Source of the DNA: Linyphia triangularis
Lineage: Eukaryota > Arthropoda > Arachnida > Araneae > Linyphiidae
Assembly (NCBI GenBank): GCA_963978545.1
Contig: OZ021722.1
Location: 62,001 to 126,000, forward strand
Direction of reading: 5' to 3'
DNA length: 64,000 bases
Under the pieces are notes generated by a model. The model was not told where the DNA came from. It was given only the letters and a program-made list of their open reading frames with translations, and searched no databases. The translations under genes were made by a program, and so were the position numbers. Of the stretch, positions 44,765 to 54,972 are shown in pieces (position 1 is the stretch's first letter; every line of letters begins with the position of its first letter).

Positions 44765-45300
44765 AAATAAAGCCTAAAATTGAAATTAGAAATATAGTTA
44801 ACAGATGCTAGTATGGTCTGAAAAATTTACTTAAATCAAAACTTATCAATTTGGGCACAAAATTTAACTTGTATAAAACCCTAATAAGGCCTATCATTTT
44901 GTACGTCAGCGAATGCTGAGTATTAAACAAGTCTCAAAAAGACAAAATACTTATCTTTGAACGAAAAATTCTTGGAGCAGTTAAAGAAAACAAATACTGG
45001 AGAACACGCTATAATCACGAACTGTACTTAAAGTATAGACAACCAAATATAGCTCGAGTGATTAAATACTATCGAATTAAATGATATATACAGATATGAT
45101 GAAACAAACCCAACTAGAAAATTGATCTTCTATAAAATTGAAGTAGTTAGAAAAAGACCTCGCTCTAGATGGATTGCATGGATTGAGGAAGATCTAATGG
45201 CGTTGAAAATCAACAGAAAAAAACTAGGCAAGGTCGCTTCTATTCTTGGCCGCTCTCGTCTTTTTTGCAAAATTGAAAGAAGAATGGTATTTTCTGCTTT
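44765..45300 (+). pseudogene. Non-LTR retrotransposon C-terminal fragment
   Basis: YGLKNLLKSKLINLGTKF, NLYKTLIRPIILYVSEC and IFERKILGAVKENKYWRTRY are the post-RT thumb region of LINE endonuclease-reverse transcriptases. RPRSRWIAWIEEDL (about 45155-45200) follows. Several stops and frame changes. Confidence 0.75.
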
Positions 45301-45627
45301 CAGTACTTGAAATGATACCGACAAAATTCGTAATTTTTATGTTTGGATTTGTTGACTTCTTCAATGAGAAATTTCGTCTATGTGAATATTTAGCTTTTTT
45401 TATCTCATGTAACCAATTTTTTCCCTTAAGGAAACCATTTCAGTTCTACTTTTATGCGCGTTATTAAATTTTCTCACTGCAGGGCTATTTTTCGGCTACT
45501 TACAAAGATGCGGTACAAGGAAGTTCTAGCACACCTCTACCTTTTAGGCCATTTAAAAAATGCTGACATTTGGGACGATCACTTCTGGTAATGATATAAA
45601 TTATTTTCATTTAATAAATAAAAATTA

Positions 45628-45780
45628 ATCTAGCAAAAGACAACCACGGTGTAAGTAATTAATAAAATATATTAGACGCTATTTTCGAGTTTTTAATTTC
45701 ATTCCTTTTCGTACCAAATGTCAGTTTTCTACAAAGTAATTTCTAAATGAACTGGGCTAGAAGGTTGAATTCCTTTGAAC
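45628..45780. mobile_element. MITE family A, half copy
   Basis: ATATATTAGACGCTATTTTC to ACAAAGTAATTTCTAAATGA and CTGGGCTAGAAGGTTG: only the right half of the 27555 element. Confidence 0.55.
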
Positions 45781-46056
45781 TCACTGACGGTCATGGGAAT
45801 GGGCGAAATTCTACACTTGTTTTCCCTGCAATAGTGTTTGAACTATACTTCTAATTCAAATACATTATTTTTTTTAATTATTTTGTTTTAGATCATCCTA
45901 ATAAAAATATTTAAAAAATATTTTATTTTAAATTTTATTTATAAATTTAAAAATGTTGTGTATTGCTGGAAAAACTGGGAATCAAACGACTTATATATAC
46001 GTTCATGATCGTCAGTGGGTTACTCTATAAAATGATATTCACTTATTCCATAGTAG

Positions 46057-46515
46057 TGTTGCACAAATTGTCTGTATATAGTGTAAATATAGTGACGTAT
46101 TATTTTAAAATTCTATTGTAATTTATTTTATCTTATTTCATTTATTAACAGCGATAATACAAGTTAGAAAAAGGTGGCAACACCTAAAGAAATAGAGAAA
46201 TTTCGAGATGTTTCTTTTATTTGTCGAGTTGGCTGGATGTTTCGAGAATGTTCTCACGCGCCAGGTATAAATAACACCGGAGATCGGGTAAGTTTTCAGA
46301 TTGACATCGGACTTCGATGAAAGCTGATCGCTTTGTTTACCTATTGGAGTGAGCCTGTATAATCGCTGTATTCGAAGTTGTTTTCATTGAAGCTTGTTTG
46401 GAAGCTTGATAGTGACTGCTTTTCGAATAACTTTTGTGAGCTTTTGAAGAGAGAACAAATATTTTTATACCGTAAAAACTGTGCCATCATTGCCTCAGTG
46501 GAAAAATTCATAACA
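46057..46515 (+). repeat. Ty3 5' LTR
   Basis: TGTTGCACAAATTG to TTCATAACA. It has about 50 bp (near 46303-46352) that the 3' LTR lacks; otherwise the two are nearly identical. Confidence 0.93.
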
Positions 46516-46516
46516 G

Positions 46517-46533
46517 TGGTGTCAGAAGTGGGG
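46517..46533 (+). promoter_or_regulatory. Ty3 primer-binding site, tRNA-Leu type
   Basis: TGGTGTCAGAAGTGGGG, one base after the LTR, is complementary to a tRNA 3' end reading CCCACTTCTGACACCA, as in arthropod tRNA-Leu. The tRNA identity is from memory. Confidence 0.7.
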
Positions 46534-46547
46534 TTTAGTCATCCTGA

Positions 46548-47932
46548 ATGCCGACTACTAGAGGAATGATGGAAAACCAAATGAAGCAGTTGATGGAAAT
46601 GATTGTTGGAATGAAGGCCCAACAGAAAACCACCGCCGCCGAAATGAAAGCCATTCAACAAGTTACCGCTGCTGAAATAAAAGCCGGACAAGAATCAACC
46701 GCCGCTACAATTGCCGCTGGTCAAGCCCGTCAAGAAACGACAAATGCCGAACTCGCCGCCGCAATTGCCGCCAGTCAAGAAGTTACATCATCGGACATTA
46801 AAGCTTTAACCGCCAAGTGTGAAACAACATCTGCAGCAGTGAATGAAATCAAAGAAGAAATGAAGGTAGAGCTATAGCCTCAATGGTGGAATCACCCTAA
46901 TAGAAACTACCTCAAATGTTCTGCAATCCGTGAAAGAAGAAGTGTTCAATGCAGTAAGAAAGGAAGTTGATGAAAAGTTTGAGGAGTTTAACGGAAAAGT
47001 GAACAACTTAGGAGACAAAGTTTCCACCATGAAGGAGGAGCAGGAAAAGTTTCATGACGCTGTAGAAGAAAGACTACGGAAAAATGGAAGCTCGCGAAGC
47101 TGTGACCTATGCAACGCCTAATTGGGATAATGTTTCCACTCCCTTCATTGCGCCACGTTCCAACATCAAAGAGGCCACTTTTGATGGGAGGTCGTCTTGG
47201 CGCGTTTATCAAACGCAGTTTGAAATGATTGCTTCTGCGAATGGAGGGGATGATACTTCGAAAGCATTCCATCTCGCGGCATCTCTTCGAGGTGAAGCTG
47301 CTAATGTCCTGAAAATACTTCCAAGGGACTAAAGAGGAGATTTCGCTGCCCTGAAGTCTGCTTTGGAGTTGCGATTTGACGAGCAACATCTGAAAGATTA
47401 TAGTAGGCTGAAACTGAAAACGAGGCTGCAGAAGGCCGGAGAATCTCTTCAGGAATTGGCCACTGATATAGAGAGACTATCAATTCTGGCGTTTCCAGAT
47501 TGTCCCACGGATGTGCGAGAGGATCTTTCTCTGCAGTATTTCATCGACGCTATTCAATATCTCGATGTGCAGCAGGTGGTAAGATTATCTCAAAACAAAA
47601 ACCTGAAGTCTGCCCTTGTGTACACCATGAGAGTGGAAGCCTGGCAGCTAGCTTCTGGAAAAGACCGACGATATGTGTGTGGTGCATTAACCGAGGATTA
47701 TCCCAACCTTCTCACCAGTAAGCTTCGAGAACTAGAAAGCAAAATTGATGGAATGATGAGAAGCTATCCCGGAGCCTGGGATCGTAAGACAAGAGTCATT
47801 TGCTGGCACTGCAAACGGGAAGGGCATCTACGATTTAACTGCCTTGATTTCAAGAAGAGAAGGGATAACACTACCACGGAAACTCAACAATTGAATCTAA
47901 GAAGATGCCATCTCGCTGGGCAGAAGCTGTAA
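46548..47932 (+). pseudogene. Ty3 gag with coiled-coil repeats and CCHC knuckle
   Basis: ATG at 46548 (MPTTRGMMENQMK). The first 110 residues repeat a unit of about 11-13 residues (TTAAEMKAIQQ, TAAEIKAGQES, TAATIAAGQAR...), an Ala/Gln-rich helix. A stop falls at 46875-46877. A charged helix follows (46930-47121), then in another frame the capsid-like part (SSWRVYQTQFEMIA, GEAANVLKILPRD) to a stop at about 47330. The rest runs from 47363 with RFDEQHLKDYSRLK and a knuckle CWHCKREGHLRFNC (about 47800-47845). Three breaks in total. Confidence 0.85.
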
Positions 47933-48009
47933 AGTAGAACAGGTGGAGCCCCGACCAGCCGTTTCCACGTTTCATCCCGTCAAGGAAGAAACCGGGGTTT
48001 GTTCGTGAA

Positions 48010-49003
48010 GGGGTAGATCAACGGAACTCCATGTCGTCTAATCTTCGATTCGGGAGCGAACGTAACGATCGTAAGGACGGACGTGGCTCGTCGCCTGAAC
48101 AGCTGACTCCTCTACACAGCGCCCTCTGTTTCGCTACAAACTGTGTCTGGTGGTAATATCTCTATGCATGGGAAATTGGAAGTGGACATTGCCCTTGGAT
48201 TTAACACCTACAAGCACACCGTTTATGTTGCCGATATTGTAGATCCGTGCATTCTCGGACTAGACTTTTTGAAGAAAAATGGAATTACGCTGAATTTTGA
48301 GAAAAGCAAGCTGCAAACATGGAGAGACGAAGCTCTTTTGCACGATCTAGGCATGAAGGAGCTGTGCGAATATCGAATTATGGCTCATGAAGACAATGTC
48401 ATAGAGAATGCTGAAGAGTTCGCGAGGATCTCCAGATCTGGAGAGACAGAGTATACATCTATAAAAAGTGCCTCCCCAGCCCCGAGAAGAGAACCGAAGA
48501 AAGCAACGTTGATGAAACCTTCACAGGAAGTGGTTCGTGTGGGAATGGACAACGTTAGTGAAGAGGGAAGCGGCACCCGTGCTCTTGTTACAAGCATCGA
48601 ACGGAGGTCCCGGGAACTATCAGCTGCACCTTCGGATGATTCCGATGCAATCACAGCTAAGCTTACTGAATATGATGTTCGGTTGAATGGGAATGGGGAC
48701 GCTCTTTCAGGAAGTTCATGTTCGGAGAGACGACGTTCATCTAAAACCGATTTCAAATCAGGAACACCCGCGTTTTATCATCAACAACCAATCTCAAAAT
48801 CATGTAACCAGCAAGATGGGGATCAGGAACTTTCACCGCTTCTGTTGGCATACGGGAATGCAACTTATGAGACCACCGGATTTTCTCCATCTCTAAAAAT
48901 GTTTGGAAGAGACTATAGGCTCCCCTGCAACCTCCTCTTCGGACGACCACCGGACACTCCTTCCGCCCCTGTTCAGTATCTAGATGATCTCCAGGACGTT
49001 TGA
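48010..49003 (+). pseudogene. Ty3 protease joined to integrase remnant across a deletion
   Basis: The protease has LIFDSGANVTIV (about 48035), a stop near 48105, then SLQTVSGGNISMHG, YVADIVDPCILGLDFLKK and GITLNF. After about residue 90 of this open part a linker rich in Ser, Glu and Arg leads straight to HQQPISKS..NQQD (about 48775) and ELSPLLLAYGNATYETTGFS, FGRDYRLPCNLLFGRPPDTP. So RT, RNase H and the integrase DDE core are missing, and the frame stays open across the join. Confidence 0.85.
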
Positions 49004-49296
49004 AAGCCGTACATCGGTTCGCCAGAGAGAGAATCAACATTATGACGGAGAGCATGAGGATCCGGTACGATGCCAAGGCCACGGATCATTCATTCCAGGA
49101 AGGTGACAAGGTGTGGATATGGAACCCTAAACGTCGGAAAGGACTCTCCCCTAAGCTTCAGACGAACTGGGAAGGGCCGTATGTGGTCCTTAAGAAGATC
49201 AACGACGTCGTGGTAAGGATTCAACGGACACCTTCCTGTAAACCTAGAGTTGTACATTACAATAGGCTAGCCCTATATAATGGTAGAAGTGATTGA
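49000..49296 (+). pseudogene. Ty3 integrase C-terminal domain
   Basis: KAVHRFARERINIMTESMRI, FQEGDKVWIWNPKRRKGLSP and LQTNWEGPYVVLKKINDVVV, ending YNGRSD and TGA. This is the SH3-like GPY/F module of Ty3 integrase, separated from the preceding frame by one stop. The 3' polypurine tract follows about 45 bp later. Confidence 0.85.
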
Positions 49297-49356
49297 ATGG
49301 CCTTTCCTCTTAAGGACTTCACTGCCCAGGACGTGCAGTCTTTAAGAAGGGGGAAA

Positions 49357-49769
49357 TGTTGCACAAATTGTCTGTATATAGAGTAAATAGTGACGTATTA
49401 TTTTAAAATTCTATTGTAATTTATTTTATCTTATTTCATTTATTAACAGCGATAATACAAGTTAGAAAAAGGTGGCAACACCTAAAGAAATCGAGAAATT
49501 TCGAGATGTTTCTTTTATTTGTCGAGTTGGCTGGATGTTTCAAGAATGTTCTCACGCGCCAGGTATAAATAACACCGAAGATCGGGAAAGTTTTCAGATT
49601 GAGCTTGTATTATCGCTGTATTCGAAGTTGTTTTCATTGAAGCTTGTTTGGAAGCTTGATAGTGACTGTTCTTCGAATAACTTTGATGAGCTTTTGAAGA
49701 GAGAATAAATATTTTTATACCATAAAAACTGTGCCATATATAATTGCCTCAGTGGAAAAATTCATAACA
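49357..49769 (+). repeat. Ty3 3' LTR
   Basis: Partner of 46057-46515 with an internal deletion of about 50 bp. Confidence 0.93.
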
Positions 49770-50388
49770 GTAGGTAGAAAGTGATGGCGCTATGAGCAAG
49801 GGATGGGAGACAATGATGTCCCCTAGAGTATGAGTGGCCAGATATGACGTCACCGGAAGTCACGTGACTGGAAGTAGAATTGATTGTTTCTTCTCCTGGT
49901 GTTCTGCTGTTTCCCTCCTGCTGCTGTCAGTTATGGTTTCGTTATAGGCTTTTGATGTATATAACATATTCTCACTGTTGCCACCCACCTTAAAGGTAAA
50001 CTTTATAACATAAAATAAATTATAACGTCATCCCTAATGTGACGTCATATTTAAAAAGCCTATAACTATAAGTTATTCATTTAGAAGCACTCCTAGAACA
50101 AATCAACACCCTCCCACCTTAAAGGTAAACCGAAACTAGAAGCTGTTGCCACCACCTAAAAGGTAAACTTTACAAATTAATTAATGATTTCGTACGTCAA
50201 AAGCCTATAACGAAACCGTAAATAACAGTAGCAGGAGGGAAACAACTAAACAACGGGCGAAGAACAACTCAACTCTACTTCCGGTCACGTGACTTTCAGT
50301 GACGTTATATCCAGCCACTTCCACTTCCGATGACGTCATCATCCCTCATCCCGATGCCGCTGAGCAGGAGCCCCACTTTCTACCTACT
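49770..50388. mobile_element. Foldback MITE, about 620 bp, pierced by the Ty3 element
   Basis: Terminal AGTAGGTAGAAAGTG and CACTTTCTACCTACT are exact inverts once the 5 bp at 46052-46056 are counted as the left tip. Inverted arms extend about 200 bp (ACGTCACCGGAAGTCACGTG, TTTCCCTCCTGCTGCTGT, GGTTTCGTTATAGGCTTTTG). Between them CACCTTAAAGGTAAAC or a close variant occurs three times. Non-coding. Confidence 0.82.
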
Positions 50389-51731
50389 TCCCATTATAAT
50401 GGCTTTTACTTTTTGCTATTGCTATTTTTCTTATTTTCGGCTACTTTGCAAAGAGTTTCAACGTGCTGAGGACCCATATTATATCTGCATAAAACTAAGT
50501 TGTCTGTACGTCGGAACTTTATACAAATCCACATTTTTGCACCTAGAGGTACAAAACTTGGTACATAGAAGCTTTAGTGCATGGCGGTTGGAGAGAACAA
50601 CTTTTAAATTCGATTAAAAGTTGCTTTCATTAAAATTTAATGACATTAAAAAAATTCTTGGAATACAAAGATATTTTTTTATCACATCAGAATCAAACTA
50701 AAAGTTATTTTACTGTGTTCCCCTTATTTTTCCGATTATTTTTATTCATCACAATCGTCTGCTCGCAAAGCGGTTCGAATGCTATTGTAATTTTTCATAT
50801 ATATTTACTGTTAATCGGCGCTCTGCGCATGCACCCATATGAAAACGTAACATAATATTCATATAATATTATTAATAATATAATATTCTGATGTAAACAT
50901 AACGGCTAAGATTATTGAAATTCACCGAAAACTTTCAAATCATTTCTCAATATTTCTTCTTATTCGCAAGTAAATATATAATCATTATCTTCAGTATTTT
51001 AACCAGAATATCAAAATTCTTTCTTTGGATTATTTTTATTTGTATAGGGTGTTTTTTTTTTCCTGTGTATCAACTTCCATATTATTTTGTCTAGATTTGA
51101 ATGCATTTTTTGTTTATACATGTTTTAATATTTACACCAGACTATTTTACAATTTACACGAGAAGCGTTATTTCATTTTCTATTTTATTTCTTTGGTGCT
51201 TTATTTTGGTCGTGATCGAAGTTGGTAAGGGGGTTCTTTTTTTTTCTATATACTAAATTTTGAAGAATACTAAGCTTTTTTGGTACAGATGTAATATAAG
51301 ATATTTCTTTGACGCGATTTTTTTTTGGTGTTTTTGAACAGATAAATGCTACTGTTTCTCGCAACGGGCTTTATTTTCAGTTATATTTTTTATTTCATTT
51401 TATTATTGATATTTTAACTTAATTTGGTACTATTCCACGTAACAGATAAAAGCAGATCTTCAAATGTATTTCCTATATTTAGAATTGACGATACATGTCA
51501 TTTAAACAGGTAAAGTAAACATTTAGACTTGAAGCCAACCGCCTGATGGAAGAGTACCCTTAATAATTTTTATTTAAACTTAATTTTATGATTATTAATG
51601 TTTTAATTTTCTTTTAGTTACTATGTTTTTGATTTTTCTAGAATGAAAAAAATCGCATAATGCTTTATATTACATTTGTTCCACTTTTTCTTTCAACCAC
51701 CGGCCACACTGCTCTATAAAATGGTGCTCAC
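50389..51731. other. AT-rich intron of the SLC5 gene
   Basis: No supported coding sequence. 50520-50570 contains the phrase CTAGAGGTACAAAACTTGGT, which looks like a worn dispersed repeat. Confidence 0.45.
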
Positions 51732-51889
51732 TTATTTGGCAGAGATGTGTTGAAGGAAGATGTGACGTTGTAATGGGAGCAGCTCTGGTAGGATCTTGGG
51801 GCTTCTGGGTGGTAGGGCTGACTGGCGAAGGCTCCCATTCCGAACCACATGGCCATCACGAATCCGCTCATCAGCCCCGTGGAGGCGCC
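51732..51889 (-). CDS. SLC5 symporter exon
   Basis: Minus-strand acceptor TTTGTTGCAAAAG and donor GTGAGC frame 158 bp in phase 0. The protein is GASTGLMSGFVMAMWFGMGA then FASQPYHPEAPRSYQSC, NVTSSFNTSLPN. The first part is a membrane helix of the sodium symporter fold (the SKGA--G---G position of SMCT/SMVT proteins). The second is a Cys-containing extracellular loop with NVT and NTS glycosylation sequons. Two bases carry over to the 41393 exon. Confidence 0.88.
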
Positions 51890-51962
51890 CTTTTGCAACA
51901 AAAAGAGTTTCAAAATGCAAAAAAGAAGAAACGAGTAAGAATTGAGGCTCGATTGTACTCAC

Positions 51963-52049
51963 CCACGTGTTGGCAAACGGGATGAACATGCCCAGAGTGA
52001 ACACTCCCAACATCGGACCCCCAACAATCCCGTGGATGGTGTTAGCCGC
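51963..52049 (-). CDS. SLC5 symporter exon, GGP-LG motif
   Basis: 87 bp, both ends phase 0, acceptor GCTATTTCAG and donor GTGAGT. Reads AANTIHGIVGGPMLGVFTLG then MFIPFANTW. The (V/M)GGP-LG-FTLGMF-P-AN sequence is a hallmark of the SLC5A5/6/8/12 branch (iodide, multivitamin and monocarboxylate symporters). Confidence 0.92.
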
Positions 52050-52827
52050 CTGAAATAGCAATCACATTTTTCACAAGAGCTTTATTTAATCATTTTTAAT
52101 CAGAAATCGTTACAGCGGGAAAGTAACTTTCTCGAGTGAAAAAAAGCACGCCTCGTGCTCAATTTTTATATACTTTTAATACAGAAATGACATTTTTACA
52201 AGTGATTCATTGACTGGAGATTGTATTAAATATATCTTTTACACGTGAACAATATTGTATGCAACACATGGAAAAATACTTTTTTAAATTATTTGACCGA
52301 ACTTGTCAAATAAGCATTTGGCTTCGTTTCAGTAAAAAAAAAAAAAAAAAAAAAAAAATAAAAAAAAAATCGATTTTTTTTTTTTTTTTGCATCTCCAAA
52401 GTTTTGGAATTACCTGACTTCCAAGAAGTACTTCAGAAAATATGTCTGTCTGTGTGTACATGGTCAGCATAGCTCCCGAACGAATTAACATACGATGTTC
52501 CAATTTGGCGTACATAGCTCACATTCTGCGTAGGCCATGGGATCCGTTATTAAAGCTTTCGTCAGTATATATTGCGTACGTACAAAACATGAAAAAAAAT
52601 CACGTTTTTCAGCAATTACTAAGACACGACTGTAACAATTTGGATCAAAATCCTTACGATAGTGCCTCTAGGTGTTCCCCTTACAAGATTTCGTAAAAAG
52701 CCTATAGGCAAAGGTCTAAAAAGTTAAAAACGAGTTTATTTTACGCACAGTCCATCCTGTCCTCTGTTTCACTTACAAGAAAGGATAAGAATATTTCAAA
52801 TGAAAAAATTATCGCTATAGTTCTTAC
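52050..52827. other. SLC5 intron
   Basis: Contains an A-run and T-run pair at about 52334-52390. 52430-52700 is less AT-rich but unidentified. Confidence 0.45.
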
Positions 52828-52895
52828 CTGTAGCACTCCTCCAAGTTGTTCGGCTACAAAGACCAAAGCTATCGAAAGAAGTCCAAAGCACATAG
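52828..52895 (-). CDS. SLC5 symporter exon, most upstream one seen
   Basis: 68 bp with acceptor TTCCTTCTAG and donor GTAAGA. Reads MCFGLLSIALVFVAEQLGGV then LQ, followed in phase by AANTIHG of the next exon; the LGG-LQA join is usual in SLC5. The preceding exon should end with one base of the codon before Met. I did not find it in the remaining 11 kb, so the rest of the gene is likely beyond the window or beyond the BEL/Pao insertion. Confidence 0.87.
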
Positions 52896-53224
52896 CTAGA
52901 AGGAAAAATATCAGCCAACTATTTAAAATCGTATTAAGAATATCATTCGTAAAGCATATTATTCAAATGTTTTTCACATACAAATTCCATAATTGTAATT
53001 TTATTTAAAAAAATTTTTAATTCAGATTTTAATATTTATAATTTTTTGTTAACATTTGTTTTTGGATCGCTTTAATACATAAGAAAGTGAAAATTTCTGT
53101 GTATAAATCGTTTGCTTTGGCATTAAATTGAGGAAGTCCTATCATACTTTGAAGGAAACCTTGATGATCACCTCATTGTTTCCTTTTAATGTCCATCTAT
53201 TTTGAAATGTACTCAAAATCAGCA

Positions 53225-53345
53225 TCATATGCGCAAGGATTTCAAATATAAAAGAATTCGAGTTTTTAATTTATGTCCATTTCATGAAGTGATCATTTGT
53301 GTTGTCAAGGTTTTATAGAAATAAGCTTGTAAGTGGTCCTTACTG
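53225..53345. mobile_element. MITE family A, half copy
   Basis: GAGTTTTTAATTTATGTCCA, TTTCATGAAGTGATCA and GTCCTTACTGCTTCTTAA match the right half of the 27555 copy. Confidence 0.5.
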
Positions 53346-53412
53346 CTTCTTAAAAACAATAGAGGAGCACAAGCGACTTCTCGTGTCTGAACAGAACTTT
53401 CATTCTGACAAA

Positions 53413-53568
53413 GCAGCCGACCAAATGGTATAGCGTGCTGGCTTCTAGATCGCGAGGTTGCGGGTTCAAGTCATGGGTGTTTGTAAATGTATGTTGGCTT
53501 GTAAAACGACGGATGTTTCGGTGCCCTCGTGTTGCTGAAGGCGTCAGATAATCTGAAAACATCCTATC
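53413..53568 (+). mobile_element. tRNA-derived SINE, second copy
   Basis: Same family as 44407-44589 (GCCGACCAAATGGTATAG, GAGGTTGCGGGTTCAAGTC, TGGGTGTTTGTAAATGTATG). It has small deletions, including part of the A box, and lacks the CAAC tail. A 12-bp target duplication CATTCTGACAAA flanks it (53401-53412 and 53569-53580). Confidence 0.9.
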
Positions 53569-53650
53569 CATTCTGACAAAAAAACAAACAAAAAAAACGA
53601 ACTACACTCACTTCCAAAAGTTAAGCACGGAGAGGAAAATGTTAATCTAA

Positions 53651-54099
53651 AACAACAACTGAATGTTGTAAAAAAAGCCCATCAAGTAAAACAATCAGTC
53701 AGAAAAAGTTGTGATATCTAATGTTTGGCGCTAAGCGGCCGCTTGTAATTGCTTTGGGGTGCTTGTACATAATGAACAAAACTGGGATTATTAGGTGGAA
53801 TCCCCTTAGGCAATCAGAACATGGTAGGGTAGACTTATTTGGGATTAGTTTCATTTCATTTGCTTCAGCTGCTTTGTACCCATTGCACTGAATTGAGATT
53901 AATTTTATAAAAACTCTAGCCTGCCAAGTACTGATTGTCTATGGGATTCCCCCTAATAATCCCAATTTAGTTCATGGTGTACAAGTACCCCAAAGAAACT
54001 AAAAGCCACCGCTTGGCTGCAAACATTAGATATCGCTTCTTTTTCTGATTGACTGCGTTACTTGGCGGACTTTTTTTTACAACGTTCAGTTGTTTTTTT
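53651..54099. mobile_element. Foldback element, about 450 bp
   Basis: Left arm AACAACAACTGAATGTTGTA, GATATCTAATGTTTGG, GGTGCTTGTACATAATGAAC, TGGGATTATTAGG; right arm carries the inverts (TACAACGTTCAGTTGTTTTT, CAAACATTAGATATC, TTCATGGTGTACAAGTACCC, CCTAATAATCCCA). Arms about 180 bp, loop about 90 bp. Non-coding. Confidence 0.78.
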
Positions 54100-54761
54100 G
54101 GGAGATATCAATTTTTTTTTTTTTTTTTTGCGTTTGTTATGTTCTAAATGAGTAAGATACGGTCAATGGATATGTGTGAATATTCATATCGTCGCTCTAA
54201 GAAAAAAATTTGCGCAAGCAACAACACTGTCATAGAGGAATGACGTCACTCTATCTTCTACCCAAGCTACTCTATCGAACGAGGGTCCACCACCACCACA
54301 AACTCTTATTGTAATTAGAATCTAACGGGAACTTCCCGAGTTATAAGAAAAGTATAATAAACGGTGTAGTTCCTAAGAGCGTTTCTTAAAGTGTAAATTC
54401 ACAATACACACATCTCCCGATAATGAAATCCCAAAGACAGGACAAACACCATTATTGATTCACCCATTATTAGATTCACATACTAATCTTTGTATTGAGA
54501 GTGACAATTAATATCATGATTAAATATTGCAGATAGATTTAGGTTTGCAATCCAAATTCTTTTCGTCCACAACAAGAAAAACGATTTCATAATCAAAAAT
54601 ATGTATCTTTTATAACTTGTAAAAAAAAAGACATCCAATTATACACTAAACTAGCTGAATACCCGTGCTGAGCTACGAAATTTTACCATTAGCATTTTAG
54701 AGATCAAAAGACATCAGACGAAACGGTCGTTTCGCCGCCAACCTTAAAAAAGGCAGAAAGT
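54100..54761. other. AT-rich DNA before the BEL/Pao element
   Basis: 54650-54695 carries the inverse of the repeat end seen at 41200-41240. Otherwise nothing recognised. Confidence 0.45.
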
Positions 54762-54954
54762 TTTAACAAACATAGCAAGGATTCATATTATGGATAAGAT
54801 AAGCAATAAAACAGACACGCTGAATCAAAGAAAAGAACATTCCATTTACTACGCAATCACTCTTTTACAAACACGAACCAAAACTTTTAAGAATCAAAAC
54901 AAGAACCGAAACTTTCTTACAAAGTTGAGTTGAGTTGAGTTGTGTTTCGCAACA
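54762..54954 (-). repeat. BEL/Pao 3' LTR
   Basis: In element orientation begins TGTTGCGAAACACAACTCAA and ends in CTATGTTTGTTAAA. The outer edge is set by comparison with the other LTR. Contains four GTTGA-type units. Differs from the 5' LTR mainly around 54853-54880. Confidence 0.85.
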
Positions 54955-54972
54955 TCCTCCCCCTTTTTGAGT

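Larger units (their letters stand above)
46057..49769 (+). mobile_element. Ty3/gypsy LTR retrotransposon with internal deletion, 3.7 kb
   Basis: LTRs at 46057-46515 and 49357-49769, target duplication GTAG (46053-46056 and 49770-49773), PBS directly after the 5' LTR, and polypurine tract AGAAGGGGGAAA directly before the 3' LTR. Gag, protease and the C-terminal end of integrase are present. RT, RNase H and the catalytic core of integrase are deleted, so it cannot move on its own. It sits in the first bases of a foldback element (49770-50388). Confidence 0.93.

Noticed and set aside
45475..45530. Plus-strand exon after CTCACTGCAG reading GYFSATYKDAVQGSS
   Set aside because: Opposite strand to the host gene there, no donor, stop after 28 codons, and no recognised homology.
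53605..53645. A further SLC5 exon (minus-strand GTGAGT donor, TTTAG acceptor)
   Set aside because: Only about 35 bp, the peptide does not fit SLC5, and it overlaps the edge of a foldback element.
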